From an uncultured Clostridia bacterium (GTDB lineage: Bacteria > Bacillota > Clostridia > UBA1381), in contig CAKSOE010000008.1 in the NCBI GenBank assembly GCA_934476675.1, positions 1 through 64,000 on the forward strand: DNA of 64,000 bases, read 5' to 3'. Of this stretch, positions 1 to 7,699 are shown piece by piece; position 1 is the stretch's first letter, and every line of letters starts with the position of its first letter. The position numbers and the translations under genes were made by a program. The notes under the pieces were generated by a model, which made no database searches, was not told where the DNA came from, and saw nothing but the letters and a program-made list of their open reading frames with translations.

Positions 1-73
1 GAGCGGAAGACGAGATTCGAACTCGCGACGTTCACCTTGGCAAGGTGACGCTCTACCACTGAGCCACTCCCGC
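1..73 (-). tRNA. tRNA-Gly (anticodon GCC)
   Basis: Read on the minus strand, the sequence folds into a tRNA cloverleaf. The acceptor stem GCGGGAG pairs with CTTCCGC, and the D-arm GGCTCAGTGGTAGAGC and the T-arm GTTCGAATC are both present. The anticodon loop reads TTGCCAA, giving anticodon GCC and glycine identity. The discriminator base is T. The window begins inside the 3' end, so it cannot be seen whether CCA is encoded. Confidence 0.95.
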
Positions 74-134
74 ATATCAATTTAATACTTGCACATTATA
101 GCATAATTTCATTGTTTTGTCAAGACTTTTCCTC

Positions 135-174
135 AAAAAAATTCATCGGCAGAAATGTTTTGTTTCTGCCGATG
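135..174 (-). terminator. Intrinsic terminator after rpiB
   Basis: A 12-bp stem (CATCGGCAGAAA pairing with TTTCTGCCGATG, 144-174) is followed on the minus strand by a run of seven T. It lies 8 nt past the rpiB stop and closes the fhs-tsaE-tsaB-rpiB transcript. Confidence 0.9.
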
Positions 175-181
175 ATATATT

Positions 182-625
182 TTAGAGTTCTTCCTCTTCG
201 ATTTCATGAATTTTAGCGATTCTTTTTGAATGTCTGCCGCCCTGAAATTCATTTTCAAGCCAGGTATCTACAATCATAAACGCCAGCTCACGTCCGAGCA
301 CTCTGCCGCCCATGCACAGTATATTCGCATTATTATGCTGCTTGCACATCGCCGCACTGTACACATCGGAGCAAAGAGCCGCGCGTATTCCTTTATGCTT
401 ATTTGCCGCAATCGAGATACCTATTCCCGTACCGCATATAAGTATTCCGTTTTCCGCCTCGCCGCTTATAACCGCCTTGCACACAGGCTTTGCACAATCG
501 GGATAGTCCACGCTGTCCTCATTGTAAACGCCGTAATCCTTTACCTCTATACCTTTATCCTGCAAATGCTTTACTACATGATTTTTTAATTCAAAACCAC
601 CATGGTCACATCCGATTGCTATCAT
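182..625 (-). CDS. rpiB: Ribose-5-phosphate isomerase B
   Basis: The 147-aa protein has the usual RpiB length and interconverts ribose-5-phosphate and ribulose-5-phosphate in the pentose phosphate pathway. Visible family features are the N-terminal GCDHGGFELK (residues 5-14), the catalytic-cysteine segment ICGTGIGIS (Cys64), HNNANIL (97-103) and the GGRHSKRI loop near 129-136. The frame stays open upstream to 691, but the extra 22 residues would overlap tsaB and are not family-like. The ATG at 625 has an AGGGG ribosome site just upstream, so that start is chosen. A terminator follows directly. A sugar-phosphate isomerase such as LacAB is less likely, because the RpiB signature is complete. 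Confidence 0.93.
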   Translation of the reverse strand: MIAIGCDHGGFELKNHVVKHLQDKGIEVKDYGVYNEDSVDYPDCAKPVCKAVISGEAENGILICGTGIGISIAANKHKGIRAALCSDVYSAAMCKQHNNANILCMGGRVLGRELAFMIVDTWLENEFQGGRHSKRIAKIHEIEEEEL

Positions 626-665
626 TCTTACCCCTGTTCCTTTCCGTGCCTGCGGCACAACACCG

Positions 666-1370
666 TCATTCCCCTTTGTGTTTTTCGTCATATTCTCTTT
701 CCGCCTGGGATTTTCTGAGATAAAACGGTTTCAATTCGGAATAATGCTCCGTTTCACCGTTTTTTGCTTTTTCAAGCGCAATCGCCGCAATCGACGACGC
801 TCTTTGCATCATCGCAGCCGGCGGCGCAAAATGCGCACGCTCTCCCAGACGTTCTGTTATATATTCTCTGTGTACATTCACACCGTCACCGGTAAATATC
901 ACGTCAAGCAATTCGCCGCAGTCCGACACACACTCGTCTATCGAAACTGCCTCCGCTTCGCCCAATTCGCGGAATCCGTCCTCGTCCCATATATACGAAG
1001 CAGTATACACATTATTGCGCCGGGCGTCCATTATGGGAATAATTATGTGCTCCGCATACGGCAGATTATATGCCAGCCCCGCAAGTGTACTCACGCCGAC
1101 CACAGGCTTATTAACGCTGTGCGCAAGAGCCTTTGCCGTTGCTACGCCTATTCTTAAACCCGTAAAAGACCCCGGACCGTTTGCAGCGGCGAAAACGTCA
1201 ATATCGCTGACTGTAAGCTCCAAATCCTGCATAAGCTCCCGAATCATTACCATGATTTTCTGCGAATGTGTTTTTTTATGATTTAAAATGCTTTCTCCCA
1301 AAAGCTTTCCGTCCTCCATAACCGCCGCCGACGCAACGTTGGACGAGGTATCTATTGCCAAAACTCTCAT
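666..1370 (-). CDS. tsaB: tRNA threonylcarbamoyladenosine biosynthesis protein TsaB
   Basis: This 234-aa protein belongs to the ASKHA fold family. It begins with the LAIDTSSN phosphate-1 motif (residues 4-11) and carries the NGPGSFTGLRIG signature (64-75) typical of TsaB/YeaZ. TsaB is the non-catalytic partner that, with TsaD and TsaE, transfers threonylcarbamoyl to A37 of ANN-decoding tRNAs in the cytoplasm. Its ATG abuts the tsaE stop codon, so the two are probably translationally coupled. The rimI and tsaD genes that often follow are absent here; rpiB comes next. Confidence 0.93.
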   Translation of the reverse strand: MRVLAIDTSSNVASAAVMEDGKLLGESILNHKKTHSQKIMVMIRELMQDLELTVSDIDVFAAANGPGSFTGLRIGVATAKALAHSVNKPVVGVSTLAGLAYNLPYAEHIIIPIMDARRNNVYTASYIWDEDGFRELGEAEAVSIDECVSDCGELLDVIFTGDGVNVHREYITERLGERAHFAPPAAMMQRASSIAAIALEKAKNGETEHYSELKPFYLRKSQAEREYDEKHKGE

Positions 1371-1793
1371 TTATACAGCCTCTATTGTTATTCTTCTGTA
1401 ATCCTCATGCTTACTGTAATCCTTGGATATGGAAATATTATATCGGCGTATCGGCAAAATGTCCTCAATAAGCTGCGGCCACTCTATCACGCACACTCCG
1501 CTGCCGTTAATGTATTCGTCATATCCTATTTCAAACATTTCGTCGGGATCGTCTATGCGGTACACATCGAAATGATAAAGCTTAAGTCTGCCGTAATACT
1601 CATTTACAATCGTAAACGTAGGGCTGCTTATCGGTTCATTTATTCCCAGTCCCTTTGCCAATCCGTGAACAAATGCTGTTTTTCCGGTCCCCATATCGCC
1701 GTACATACACACAACATCGCCCTCTTTGAGCTTTTTTGCAAACTCAAAGGCAATGCTTTCCGTATCGGAGCATGAATTTGATATATATTCCAT
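1371..1793 (-). CDS. tsaE: tRNA threonylcarbamoyladenosine biosynthesis ATPase TsaE
   Basis: The 140-aa P-loop ATPase has Walker A GDMGTGKTA at residues 32-40, followed by the conserved PTFTIVNEY and YHFDVYRID segments and a late IEWP motif, as in YjeE/TsaE. It acts on the TsaB-TsaD complex during t6A synthesis. The gene starts 17 nt after the fhs stop and runs directly into tsaB, so all three are probably cotranscribed. Confidence 0.93.
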   Translation of the reverse strand: MEYISNSCSDTESIAFEFAKKLKEGDVVCMYGDMGTGKTAFVHGLAKGLGINEPISSPTFTIVNEYYGRLKLYHFDVYRIDDPDEMFEIGYDEYINGSGVCVIEWPQLIEDILPIRRYNISISKDYSKHEDYRRITIEAV

Positions 1794-1810
1794 ATAAAAA
1801 CTCCGTCACA

Positions 1811-3481
1811 TCAGAACAGTCCGGAAATAACTCCGTTGCTGTCCACGTCAATTTTTTCTGCCGCCGGATTCTTCGGCAGACCCGGCATTGTCATAATATC
1901 ACCCGCCTCGGCAACAATAAAGCCTGCGCCGTTTGATATGCGCACAACGTTTATCGTAACCGTAAAATCCTTCGGACGTCCCAAAAGAGACGCGTCATCC
2001 GAAAGCGAATACTGCGTCTTTGCCACGCATACCGGCTTTTTATCCAGTCCCAGTTCTTCAAGGCGCTTAATCTGCTTTTCGGCTTTTTTTGAATATGCCA
2101 CTCCGCTGCCGCCGTATACCTTTGTTACAATCGCATTAAGCTTGTCCTTAATTGACATTTCCGTATCATAAACGGGAATATACTCCGCCTTTTGCATTTC
2201 CATTGCTGAAATTACTTTTTCGGCAAGCTCAATGCCGCCTTCGCCGCCCTTTGCGAATACCTCGCTCAAAGCGCAGTCTGCGCCTTTTTTGCGGCACATT
2301 TCAATAACCGTATTCAATTCCTCATCGGTATCCGTTCCGAAACGGTTTACCGCAACAACCACCGGCACACCGAACGCTTTCATGTTCTCAATATGCTTTT
2401 CGAGATTAACCATGCCGCGCTTTAATGCTTCTGTATCGGGATTTGCCAAATCAGCCTTTTTAACACCGCCGTTATATTTAAGTGCGCGCACCGTTGCGAC
2501 AATCACCACCGCATCAGGGTGAATACCTGCCATACGGCATTTTATATCCATAAACTTTTCCGCGCCCAAATCCGCACCGAAGCCTGCCTCCGTAATTGCA
2601 TAATCACCCAGTTTCATCGCAAGCCTTGTAGCCTGAACGCTGTTGCAGCCGTGTGCAATGTTTGCAAAAGGTCCTCCGTGAATAAGACACGGCGTATATT
2701 CAAGCGTCTGCACCAAATTCGGTTTTATCGCATCCTTCATAAGAGCCGTCATAGCCCCCTCGGCGTGCAGATCCGACGCTTTTACAGGCATACCGTCCGT
2801 ATTGTAGCCTATGATAATTTCGCCCATACGCTTCTTTAAATCGTCAATGTCGTCTGCCAGACAAAGTATTGCCATTATTTCCGAGGCAACCGTAATCATA
2901 AATCCGTCCTCACGGGGTACTCCGTTTATTTTTCCGCCCATTCCGACAACGATTTTTCTCAGTGCTCTGTCGTTTGTGTCTTCAACACGCTTCCAGACAA
3001 TATTCGTAACATCTATATTAAGCTTGTTCCCCTGCTTGATATGGTTGTCAATCATAGCTGAAAGCAAATTGTTTGCCGCTGTTATGGCGTGCATATCACC
3101 GGTAAAATGCAGATTTATGTCCTCCATGGGAACAACTTGGCTGTATCCGCCGCCTGCCGCGCCGCCCTTAATGCCCATAACAGGGCCGAGAGACGGCTCT
3201 CTTAATGCAAGCACGCATTTTTTGCCGAGCCTTGTCAGAGCGTCTCCCAGACCGATTGTAGTAGTGGTCTTGCCCTCGCCTGCCGGTGTGGGATTAATCG
3301 CCGTTACAAGAATAAGCTTTCCGTCCGGTGCGTCCGAAAACCTGTCCCAAATCTCTTTGCCGAGCTTTGCTTTATATTTTCCGTAATACTCCAGCTCATC
3401 CTCGCCAATGTCTACCGAAGCTGCAATTTCTCGGATATGCTTCATTTTTGCGCCCTGTGCTATCTCTATATCTGAAAGCAT
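1811..3481 (-). CDS. fhs: Formate--tetrahydrofolate ligase
   Basis: The 556-aa protein is the standard length for FTHFS. It ligates formate to tetrahydrofolate using ATP, a step of the Wood-Ljungdahl methyl branch and of one-carbon metabolism. The nucleotide-binding loop PTPAGEGKTT is at residues 65-74, and the family segments EPSLGPVMGIKGGAAGGGY and FANIAHGCNS are present. The frame opens at 3547, but the ATG at 3481 has an AAAGGACGG ribosome site and gives the canonical N-terminus, so it is preferred. It heads the operon leading to tsaE, tsaB and rpiB. Its presence alone does not prove acetogenesis, since many fermentative Clostridia carry it. Confidence 0.95.
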   Translation of the reverse strand: MLSDIEIAQGAKMKHIREIAASVDIGEDELEYYGKYKAKLGKEIWDRFSDAPDGKLILVTAINPTPAGEGKTTTTIGLGDALTRLGKKCVLALREPSLGPVMGIKGGAAGGGYSQVVPMEDINLHFTGDMHAITAANNLLSAMIDNHIKQGNKLNIDVTNIVWKRVEDTNDRALRKIVVGMGGKINGVPREDGFMITVASEIMAILCLADDIDDLKKRMGEIIIGYNTDGMPVKASDLHAEGAMTALMKDAIKPNLVQTLEYTPCLIHGGPFANIAHGCNSVQATRLAMKLGDYAITEAGFGADLGAEKFMDIKCRMAGIHPDAVVIVATVRALKYNGGVKKADLANPDTEALKRGMVNLEKHIENMKAFGVPVVVAVNRFGTDTDEELNTVIEMCRKKGADCALSEVFAKGGEGGIELAEKVISAMEMQKAEYIPVYDTEMSIKDKLNAIVTKVYGGSGVAYSKKAEKQIKRLEELGLDKKPVCVAKTQYSLSDDASLLGRPKDFTVTINVVRISNGAGFIVAEAGDIMTMPGLPKNPAAEKIDVDSNGVISGLF

Positions 3482-3557
3482 AAAAATATACCGTCCTTTC
3501 GCATATAACCTCAAACAGCGCCGTTTAGAAAGGCACAGCAAAGGCATAAATAAATTT

Positions 3558-3599
3558 AGGTTGAAATCCGCAAAAATGCGGATTTCAACCTGTTTTTTT
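3558..3599. terminator. Hairpin with T-run, terminator-like
   Basis: A 14-bp perfect stem (AGGTTGAAATCCGC pairing with GCGGATTTCAACCT, loop AAAAAT) is followed on the plus strand by seven T. On the minus strand it separates the coiled-coil gene from fhs and is followed only by an AT-rich tract. Its core is nearly identical to the hairpin at 37969-38010. Confidence 0.6.
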
Positions 3600-3744
3600 G
3601 CCCTTGAGCTACAACATAAAACGCACTGTCTCTAAGGCTTGCAAACAAAAGCCAAAGCACCCCCATACACCGATATGCTGTCGGGTGTGTTTTATGCGTT
3701 CTGCGCTTTTTTTAAACAGCCCCTGTTTACGGCTGATTTATATC

Positions 3745-4200
3745 TTAGTTATTGTTGAAATAACTTCTGTCCTCGCGAACCTTTCTTAAAAGCAAATCAA
3801 GACGATGCTCAACATCATTAAGCACCTCGTCAACATACTGATCCGTATCGCTCTTGATTTCCATAGCCTTCTGCTGTGCATTGTTCACAAGCTCATTTGC
3901 CTGGTCGTATGCGCATTTTGTTATTTCATGCTCGTCTATGAGCTGCATCTGGGTTTCTTCCGCATTTTTCTGAATTGTCTCCGCCCTTGACTCAGCTTCG
4001 GAAAGAATTCTTTGTCTCTCCTCTTTTACCCACTTGGCTTCTTTAAGCTCATCGGGATATACAAGACGAATTTCCTGAATATAGTCAAGCAGCTCATCTT
4101 TATCAAGCATTACCTTACCGGTCAGGGGCACTGCCGATGCTTTATCGATTGTTTCCTCCATCATATCGATAATCTCCATGATATCCATGTCCATATCCAC
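3745..4200 (-). CDS. Coiled-coil protein, ATP synthase b-subunit-like / DivIVA-like
   Basis: This protein of about 151 aa is charged and mostly helical, with a predicted coiled coil from roughly residue 60 to the C-terminus rich in Glu, Lys, Gln and Ala. It has no signal peptide or membrane segment. Similar small proteins commonly lie beside coaD in Clostridia and are often labelled 'ATPase'; I know of no established function. The longest frame starts at TTG 4209, inside the AAAGGA ribosome site. A GTG at 4200, 8-9 nt downstream of that site, is the better start. It begins 18 nt after coaD stops. Confidence 0.75.
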   Translation of the reverse strand: MDMDMDIMEIIDMMEETIDKASAVPLTGKVMLDKDELLDYIQEIRLVYPDELKEAKWVKEERQRILSEAESRAETIQKNAEETQMQLIDEHEITKCAYDQANELVNNAQQKAMEIKSDTDQYVDEVLNDVEHRLDLLLRKVREDRSYFNNN

Positions 4201-4218
4201 TATAACCAATCCTTTCGT

Positions 4219-4695
4219 TTATTTATATTTTTGTTTTATCTTTTCGATAATTTCGCAGGGTACAAGTCCCGTCAGATCTCCGTTAAAACCTGCCAGCTCT
4301 TTGACCATGCTTGAACTGATATACGAGTATTTTGAATCCGTCATAAGAAACACCGTTTCGCATTCGGGATTTAATGCCTTGTTTAAAAGCGCCATCTGAA
4401 ATTCATACTCAAAATCCGCAACCGTTCTCAGTCCTTTTACAATAACGCTTGCACGCTTTGATTTTACAAAATCAACCAAGAGTCCGTCAAAAACATCAAC
4501 CTCAACATTGTCAAAGCCACTGATGACGCCGCTTATCTGTTCTCTCCTCTCCTCTGCTGTGAAGAGCGGTGTTTTGCTTGCATTGTTCAGTACACCCACA
4601 ATCACCTTGTCGTAAATTCTGCTTGCACGTTCGATTATGTCAAGATGACCGTTTGTTATCGGGTCAAAGCTGCCCGGATAAACTGCAATTCTCAT
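4219..4695 (-). CDS. coaD: Phosphopantetheine adenylyltransferase
   Basis: The 158-aa enzyme makes dephospho-CoA from 4'-phosphopantetheine and ATP, the penultimate step of CoA synthesis. The nucleotidyltransferase signature is clear: YPGSFDPITNGHLDII (residues 6-21) holds the GSFDP loop and the TNGH motif. An ISSSMVKEL segment lies in the C-terminal third. It starts 5 nt after the rsmD stop, in an rsmD-coaD pair conserved across Firmicutes. Confidence 0.96.
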   Translation of the reverse strand: MRIAVYPGSFDPITNGHLDIIERASRIYDKVIVGVLNNASKTPLFTAEERREQISGVISGFDNVEVDVFDGLLVDFVKSKRASVIVKGLRTVADFEYEFQMALLNKALNPECETVFLMTDSKYSYISSSMVKELAGFNGDLTGLVPCEIIEKIKQKYK

Positions 4696-4700
4696 TTGAA

Positions 4701-5240
4701 TTATTCCTTTTTATAAACAGTAATGTAAGTACGTCCGTACTTTTTCTGTCTGAAAACGCAAAGTCCGCATATTTCGCCGTGAAAATCGGTATCGTCGCTC
4801 TCAAGCACTATTATTCCCTCATCGGAAAGCAAATTATCATTAATTATCTTTTCCGCTACAGGCTCGATAAATCCCTTGTTGTAAGGCGGATCGAGAAAAA
4901 TTATATCAAATTTTTCGTCCGCACCCGGCTTATAATCAAAGCAGGACATATTTAATATTCTGCATTCGTTTTCAAAGCCGAGATTTTTCACGTTTTTTCC
5001 GATTATGTCAACCGATTTTTTGTCACTGTCAATACAGACCGCACTTGCCGCACCCCTCGAAATTGCTTCGAGGCTCAGTGCGCCGCTGCCGCAGAACATA
5101 TCCAGAACCGCCGCCCCCGGGACAAAGTTCTGTATAATATTAAATATCGATTCTTTTACCCTGTCGGTTGTCGGACGCACCTCCATACCGTCAAAGTCCA
5201 AAAGCTTGTGTCCTCTGCGTATACCGGATATTATTCTCAT
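4701..5240 (-). CDS. rsmD: 16S rRNA (guanine(966)-N(2))-methyltransferase RsmD
   Basis: The 179-aa protein is a class I SAM-dependent methyltransferase. Motif I is VLDMFCGSGALSLEA (residues 45-59) and the N2-guanine catalytic motif DPPY is at 117-120. The N-terminal RIISGIRRG and RPTTDRVKESIFN segments are typical of RsmD. It modifies G966 of 16S rRNA. It is the first gene of its operon; a sigma-A promoter and a GGAGG site lie just upstream. Confidence 0.95.
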   Translation of the reverse strand: MRIISGIRRGHKLLDFDGMEVRPTTDRVKESIFNIIQNFVPGAAVLDMFCGSGALSLEAISRGAASAVCIDSDKKSVDIIGKNVKNLGFENECRILNMSCFDYKPGADEKFDIIFLDPPYNKGFIEPVAEKIINDNLLSDEGIIVLESDDTDFHGEICGLCVFRQKKYGRTYITVYKKE

Positions 5241-5266
5241 GCGTTTTCCTCCATGTTAACATTATT

Positions 5267-5295
5267 ATTTTAACCCAAAAATTGAAACAGGTCAA
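5267..5295 (-). promoter_or_regulatory. Sigma-A promoter for rsmD-coaD
   Basis: On the minus strand, -35 TTGACC (5290-5295) and -10 TAAAAT (5267-5272) are separated by 17 nt. The -10 lies 26 nt before the rsmD ATG. The rest of 5296-5409 is AT-rich with no other feature that I can see. Confidence 0.75.
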
Positions 5296-5409
5296 GAATG
5301 TTATTGTTTTTTCTTATAATTAGTATAAAATATACATCTCATTGTAATTTTTTTGTAACATTAGCACTATGATTTTTACATAATCTGCTATATTTCTTTA
5401 AAAAATATT

Positions 5410-6261
5410 TTAGCCGCATAAATCGTCAAGACTTTTAAATTCAAAGCCGGCTTCTTTTGCATATGTTATAACGCGTTTAAGCACGGCGGCATTATCAGAC
5501 GAAACCGCGTGCAAAAGCATAATCGAACCGTCGTGCAGATACGGCGTTATCTGTGAAAAGGCATAATCCTCTCCCTTTTGCAGATTAACGTCCCAATCCT
5601 TATATGCAAAGCTCCACAAAATCGTCTTATATCCCATGTCCTCCGCAACTGAAAGTACTTTTTCGCTGTATTCTCCCTCCGGCGGGCGCATATATTTCAT
5701 ATTCACGCCGTACAGCTCCGCACATCTCTTATTCAGATTGTTAATCTCGCTCTGTACCTTCTGTGCCGTCTGCTTTGACAAATTCATATGATTTACCGTA
5801 TGATTCCCTACCGTATGTCCCTCATCTATCATCCGTTTTACAAGCTCCTGCTGATTTTCCAGATACGGCCCCGTCACAAAAAACGCCGCCGGAACATTTT
5901 CGCTTGCCAGTACGTCAAGAATCTGCGCCGTAAAGCCGTTTTCATATCCCTCGTCAAAGGTCAGATACAGGGTTTTGCTGCCGCTGTGGTCAATATAATA
6001 GCCGTTGTGAGATTCCAAAAGCTCACGGCTTTTTTTGTCCACCTCCGGCGGCGCGCCTTTTTTTCTCACCATGCCCCAGCCGATACTCCTTGTATCAGTA
6101 TTGTCATACTTTTCCGGCGGCTGCAATACAAGCTGCGTCGGTACGGGCGTCGGTGACGGCGTTTCCTCCGTCGGCTGCGCTTCCTCTCTCACGCTCAGCC
6201 TTTCCGGCGCACAGCCGCACATCAGAAGCGCCAGTATTACCGCGATAAATGTTTTTTTCAT
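5410..6261 (-). CDS. PdaA-like polysaccharide deacetylase (lipoprotein)
   Basis: The 283-aa protein starts with a lipoprotein-type signal ending in LMCGC (residues 13-17). A Pro/Thr-rich linker follows (about 30-50), then a NodB deacetylase domain from about residue 96. The metal motif is TFDEGYENG (101-109), the DE variant typical of PdaA delta-lactam-forming MurNAc deacetylases. NHTVNH (153-158) supplies the metal-binding His, RPPEGEY is at 192-198, and LLHAVS lies near the C-terminus. PdaA enzymes deacetylate muropeptides for spore cortex muramic lactam, which fits the sporulation genes elsewhere in the window. It is divergent from a second deacetylase at 6434. I could not identify a convincing sporulation-sigma promoter. 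Confidence 0.85.
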   Translation of the reverse strand: MKKTFIAVILALLMCGCAPERLSVREEAQPTEETPSPTPVPTQLVLQPPEKYDNTDTRSIGWGMVRKKGAPPEVDKKSRELLESHNGYYIDHSGSKTLYLTFDEGYENGFTAQILDVLASENVPAAFFVTGPYLENQQELVKRMIDEGHTVGNHTVNHMNLSKQTAQKVQSEINNLNKRCAELYGVNMKYMRPPEGEYSEKVLSVAEDMGYKTILWSFAYKDWDVNLQKGEDYAFSQITPYLHDGSIMLLHAVSSDNAAVLKRVITYAKEAGFEFKSLDDLCG

Positions 6262-6374
6262 GTTTTTTCTTCCTTTCTTTTATAAAATTTTTACAAAAAT
6301 CAGCATCATTTTATGTTATATATGTCTTTTCTTTAATATTCGACCAAATATGCCTTTATTTTTTAAAATTTTTG

Positions 6375-6403
6375 TTGAATTTTTCAGAAAAAGAGTATAT
6401 AAT
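6375..6403 (+). promoter_or_regulatory. Sigma-A promoter for the membrane-anchored deacetylase
   Basis: TTGAAT (6375-6380), a 17-nt spacer and TATAAT (6398-6403) lie 31 nt upstream of the ATG at 6434, which has a GAGGTGA ribosome site. Confidence 0.75.
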
Positions 6404-6433
6404 AGATTATATATAGTTATATGAGGTGATTTT

Positions 6434-7450
6434 ATGGCAACCCAGAGTGAATTTGAAAGAAGAAGGCGTGAACGCCGCATAAAGGAACGCCGCCGCAAAA
6501 AACGTATTCGCGCCGTTGTTTTGCTGGCAGCTTTTGTTTGCGTTGCGGTACTCGGTGTAACAGCCGTTAATTCTCTGCGCAAAAATCCAAACACAGACAA
6601 TTACGTTTCACAAAATGATGCGTCAAACGACCAGAACAGTGATGCTGTCAATTCGGATGCACCGCAGCCGAGCGAAGAACCCGTATCCGAAAATAACAAT
6701 ACGCTTTCCATTCCTCCCGCCTCCGAGGAGAATAATCTTTTGGAGATAATTTCCAAATCAGGTCAGAAAAACCGCTGTTACCTTACATTCGACGACGGTC
6801 CCACCTCCAACATAACGCCGCAGATTCTCGATACACTGCGCAAATACAATGTAAAGGCAACCTTTTTCGAAGTCGGCTCGCTTATAGAGGCAAATCCCGA
6901 TATGGCGCGCCGCGTATATGAGGAAGGACATCTTATTGCAAATCATTCTTACAGCCATAATTATGATAAATTATATGCCTCTGAGGAATCTTTTAGAAGT
7001 GAAATAGAAAAAGCTTACGGTTTGATCAACAATCTCCGCGACGAAAGCGCCGGAGATGAATTTAAGCTTATGCGTTTTCCAGGCGGAAGCTACAATGCCG
7101 GAGACCACGCCTCGGAAAAACAAAAATATAAAAAAACGCTTAAAGATATAGGATTTTATTATATCGACTGGAACTCACTCACGGGAGATGCCGAAGGAAA
7201 AACAAAAAACGCCGCAGAGCTGCTTGCATATCTGAAGAAAAATATTGAAGGCTACAACAATCTTGTTGTTCTCATGCACGACGCCTCAACAAAGCAGCCG
7301 ACAGCCGATGCGCTGCCGTCCGTTATAGAATATCTTGCTGAAAAGGGCTTCACTTTCCACAGGCTTGACGATATTGACTATAACCCGAGCAATCCGAGCG
7401 CAGAACCGTCAGCTACCGCAAGAGCAGTTTCACTTGACAGTAATTCTTAA
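6434..7450 (+). CDS. Membrane-anchored polysaccharide deacetylase (PgdA-like)
   Basis: This 338-aa protein has an extremely Arg/Lys-rich cytoplasmic N-terminus (residues 5-26), one transmembrane anchor (about 27-46) and an acidic Ser/Asn/Pro-rich linker. A NodB domain runs from about 114 to 310. Catalytic motifs are TFDDGP (118-123), HSYSH with H171 and H175, RFPGGSY (214-220) and LMHD (280-283). Such enzymes N-deacetylate peptidoglycan or other cell-surface polysaccharides; PgdA-type GlcNAc deacetylation is the likeliest role but is not proven by sequence. It has its own promoter and a strong terminator, so it is probably monocistronic. Confidence 0.88.
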   Translation: MATQSEFERRRRERRIKERRRKKRIRAVVLLAAFVCVAVLGVTAVNSLRKNPNTDNYVSQNDASNDQNSDAVNSDAPQPSEEPVSENNNTLSIPPASEENNLLEIISKSGQKNRCYLTFDDGPTSNITPQILDTLRKYNVKATFFEVGSLIEANPDMARRVYEEGHLIANHSYSHNYDKLYASEESFRSEIEKAYGLINNLRDESAGDEFKLMRFPGGSYNAGDHASEKQKYKKTLKDIGFYYIDWNSLTGDAEGKTKNAAELLAYLKKNIEGYNNLVVLMHDASTKQPTADALPSVIEYLAEKGFTFHRLDDIDYNPSNPSAEPSATARAVSLDSNS

Positions 7451-7462
7451 TTTTACTGACGA

Positions 7463-7500
7463 AAACCCGTTTAACGGATTATCCGTTAAACGGGTTTTAT
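7463..7500 (+). terminator. Terminator after the PgdA-like deacetylase
   Basis: AAACCCGTTTAACGGAT pairs with ATCCGTTAAACGGGTTT in a near-perfect stem of about 17 bp, followed by TTTTATTAT. It begins 13 nt after the stop at 7450. Confidence 0.9.
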
Positions 7501-7514
7501 TATCAGAGGTTTTT

Positions 7515-7673
7515 ATGAACACATCAAAAAATTGTCCATGCAAGCGAATAAAATGTCCGCGGCACGGCAAATGCGAATTATGCCGCGTACACCACGCAAA
7601 ATCAAAATATCCGCTCCCCTGCGAAAAACAGCAGACAAATAAACAGGATTTCAAAAAGCCGGATAAAATCTGA
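7515..7673 (+). CDS. Small Cys-rich protein (52 aa)
   Basis: This 52-aa ORF starts at ATG 7515, 4 nt after an AGAGGT ribosome site. Its first 40 residues hold six Cys (CPCKRIKCPRHGKCELC, then a later Cys) and three His including RVHH, a spacing that suggests metal (Zn or Fe) binding. There is no signal peptide or membrane segment. The C-terminus is Lys/Gln-rich. Short proteins of this CPC-KC-RHGxC type occur in Clostridia as hypotheticals. It lies after a terminator, so its expression may depend on read-through or an unseen promoter. Its 3' end overlaps a 14-bp hairpin. No function is assigned. Confidence 0.7.
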   Translation: MNTSKNCPCKRIKCPRHGKCELCRVHHAKSKYPLPCEKQQTNKQDFKKPDKI

Positions 7674-7690
7674 CAATTTGAAATCCTGTT
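7642..7690. terminator. Convergent hairpin terminator
   Basis: AACAGGATTTCAAA (7642-7655) pairs perfectly with TTTGAAATCCTGTT (7677-7690). It lies between the plus-strand Cys-rich gene, whose last codons it includes, and the stop of the minus-strand gene at 7700. Flanks are T-rich on the minus strand. A bidirectional terminator is the simplest reading. Confidence 0.6.
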
Positions 7691-7699
7691 AAATTCCCA

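Noticed and set aside
230..589. Plus-strand open frames opposite rpiB, tsaB, fhs, asnS and most other minus-strand genes
   Set aside because: They are antisense shadows with no ribosome site, family motif or sensible length. The minus-strand genes have strong homology signatures.
6262..6360. Sigma-G promoter for the PdaA-like gene
   Set aside because: GAATA and CATATATA are present on the minus strand but with 12 nt between them, which is too short for sigma-G.
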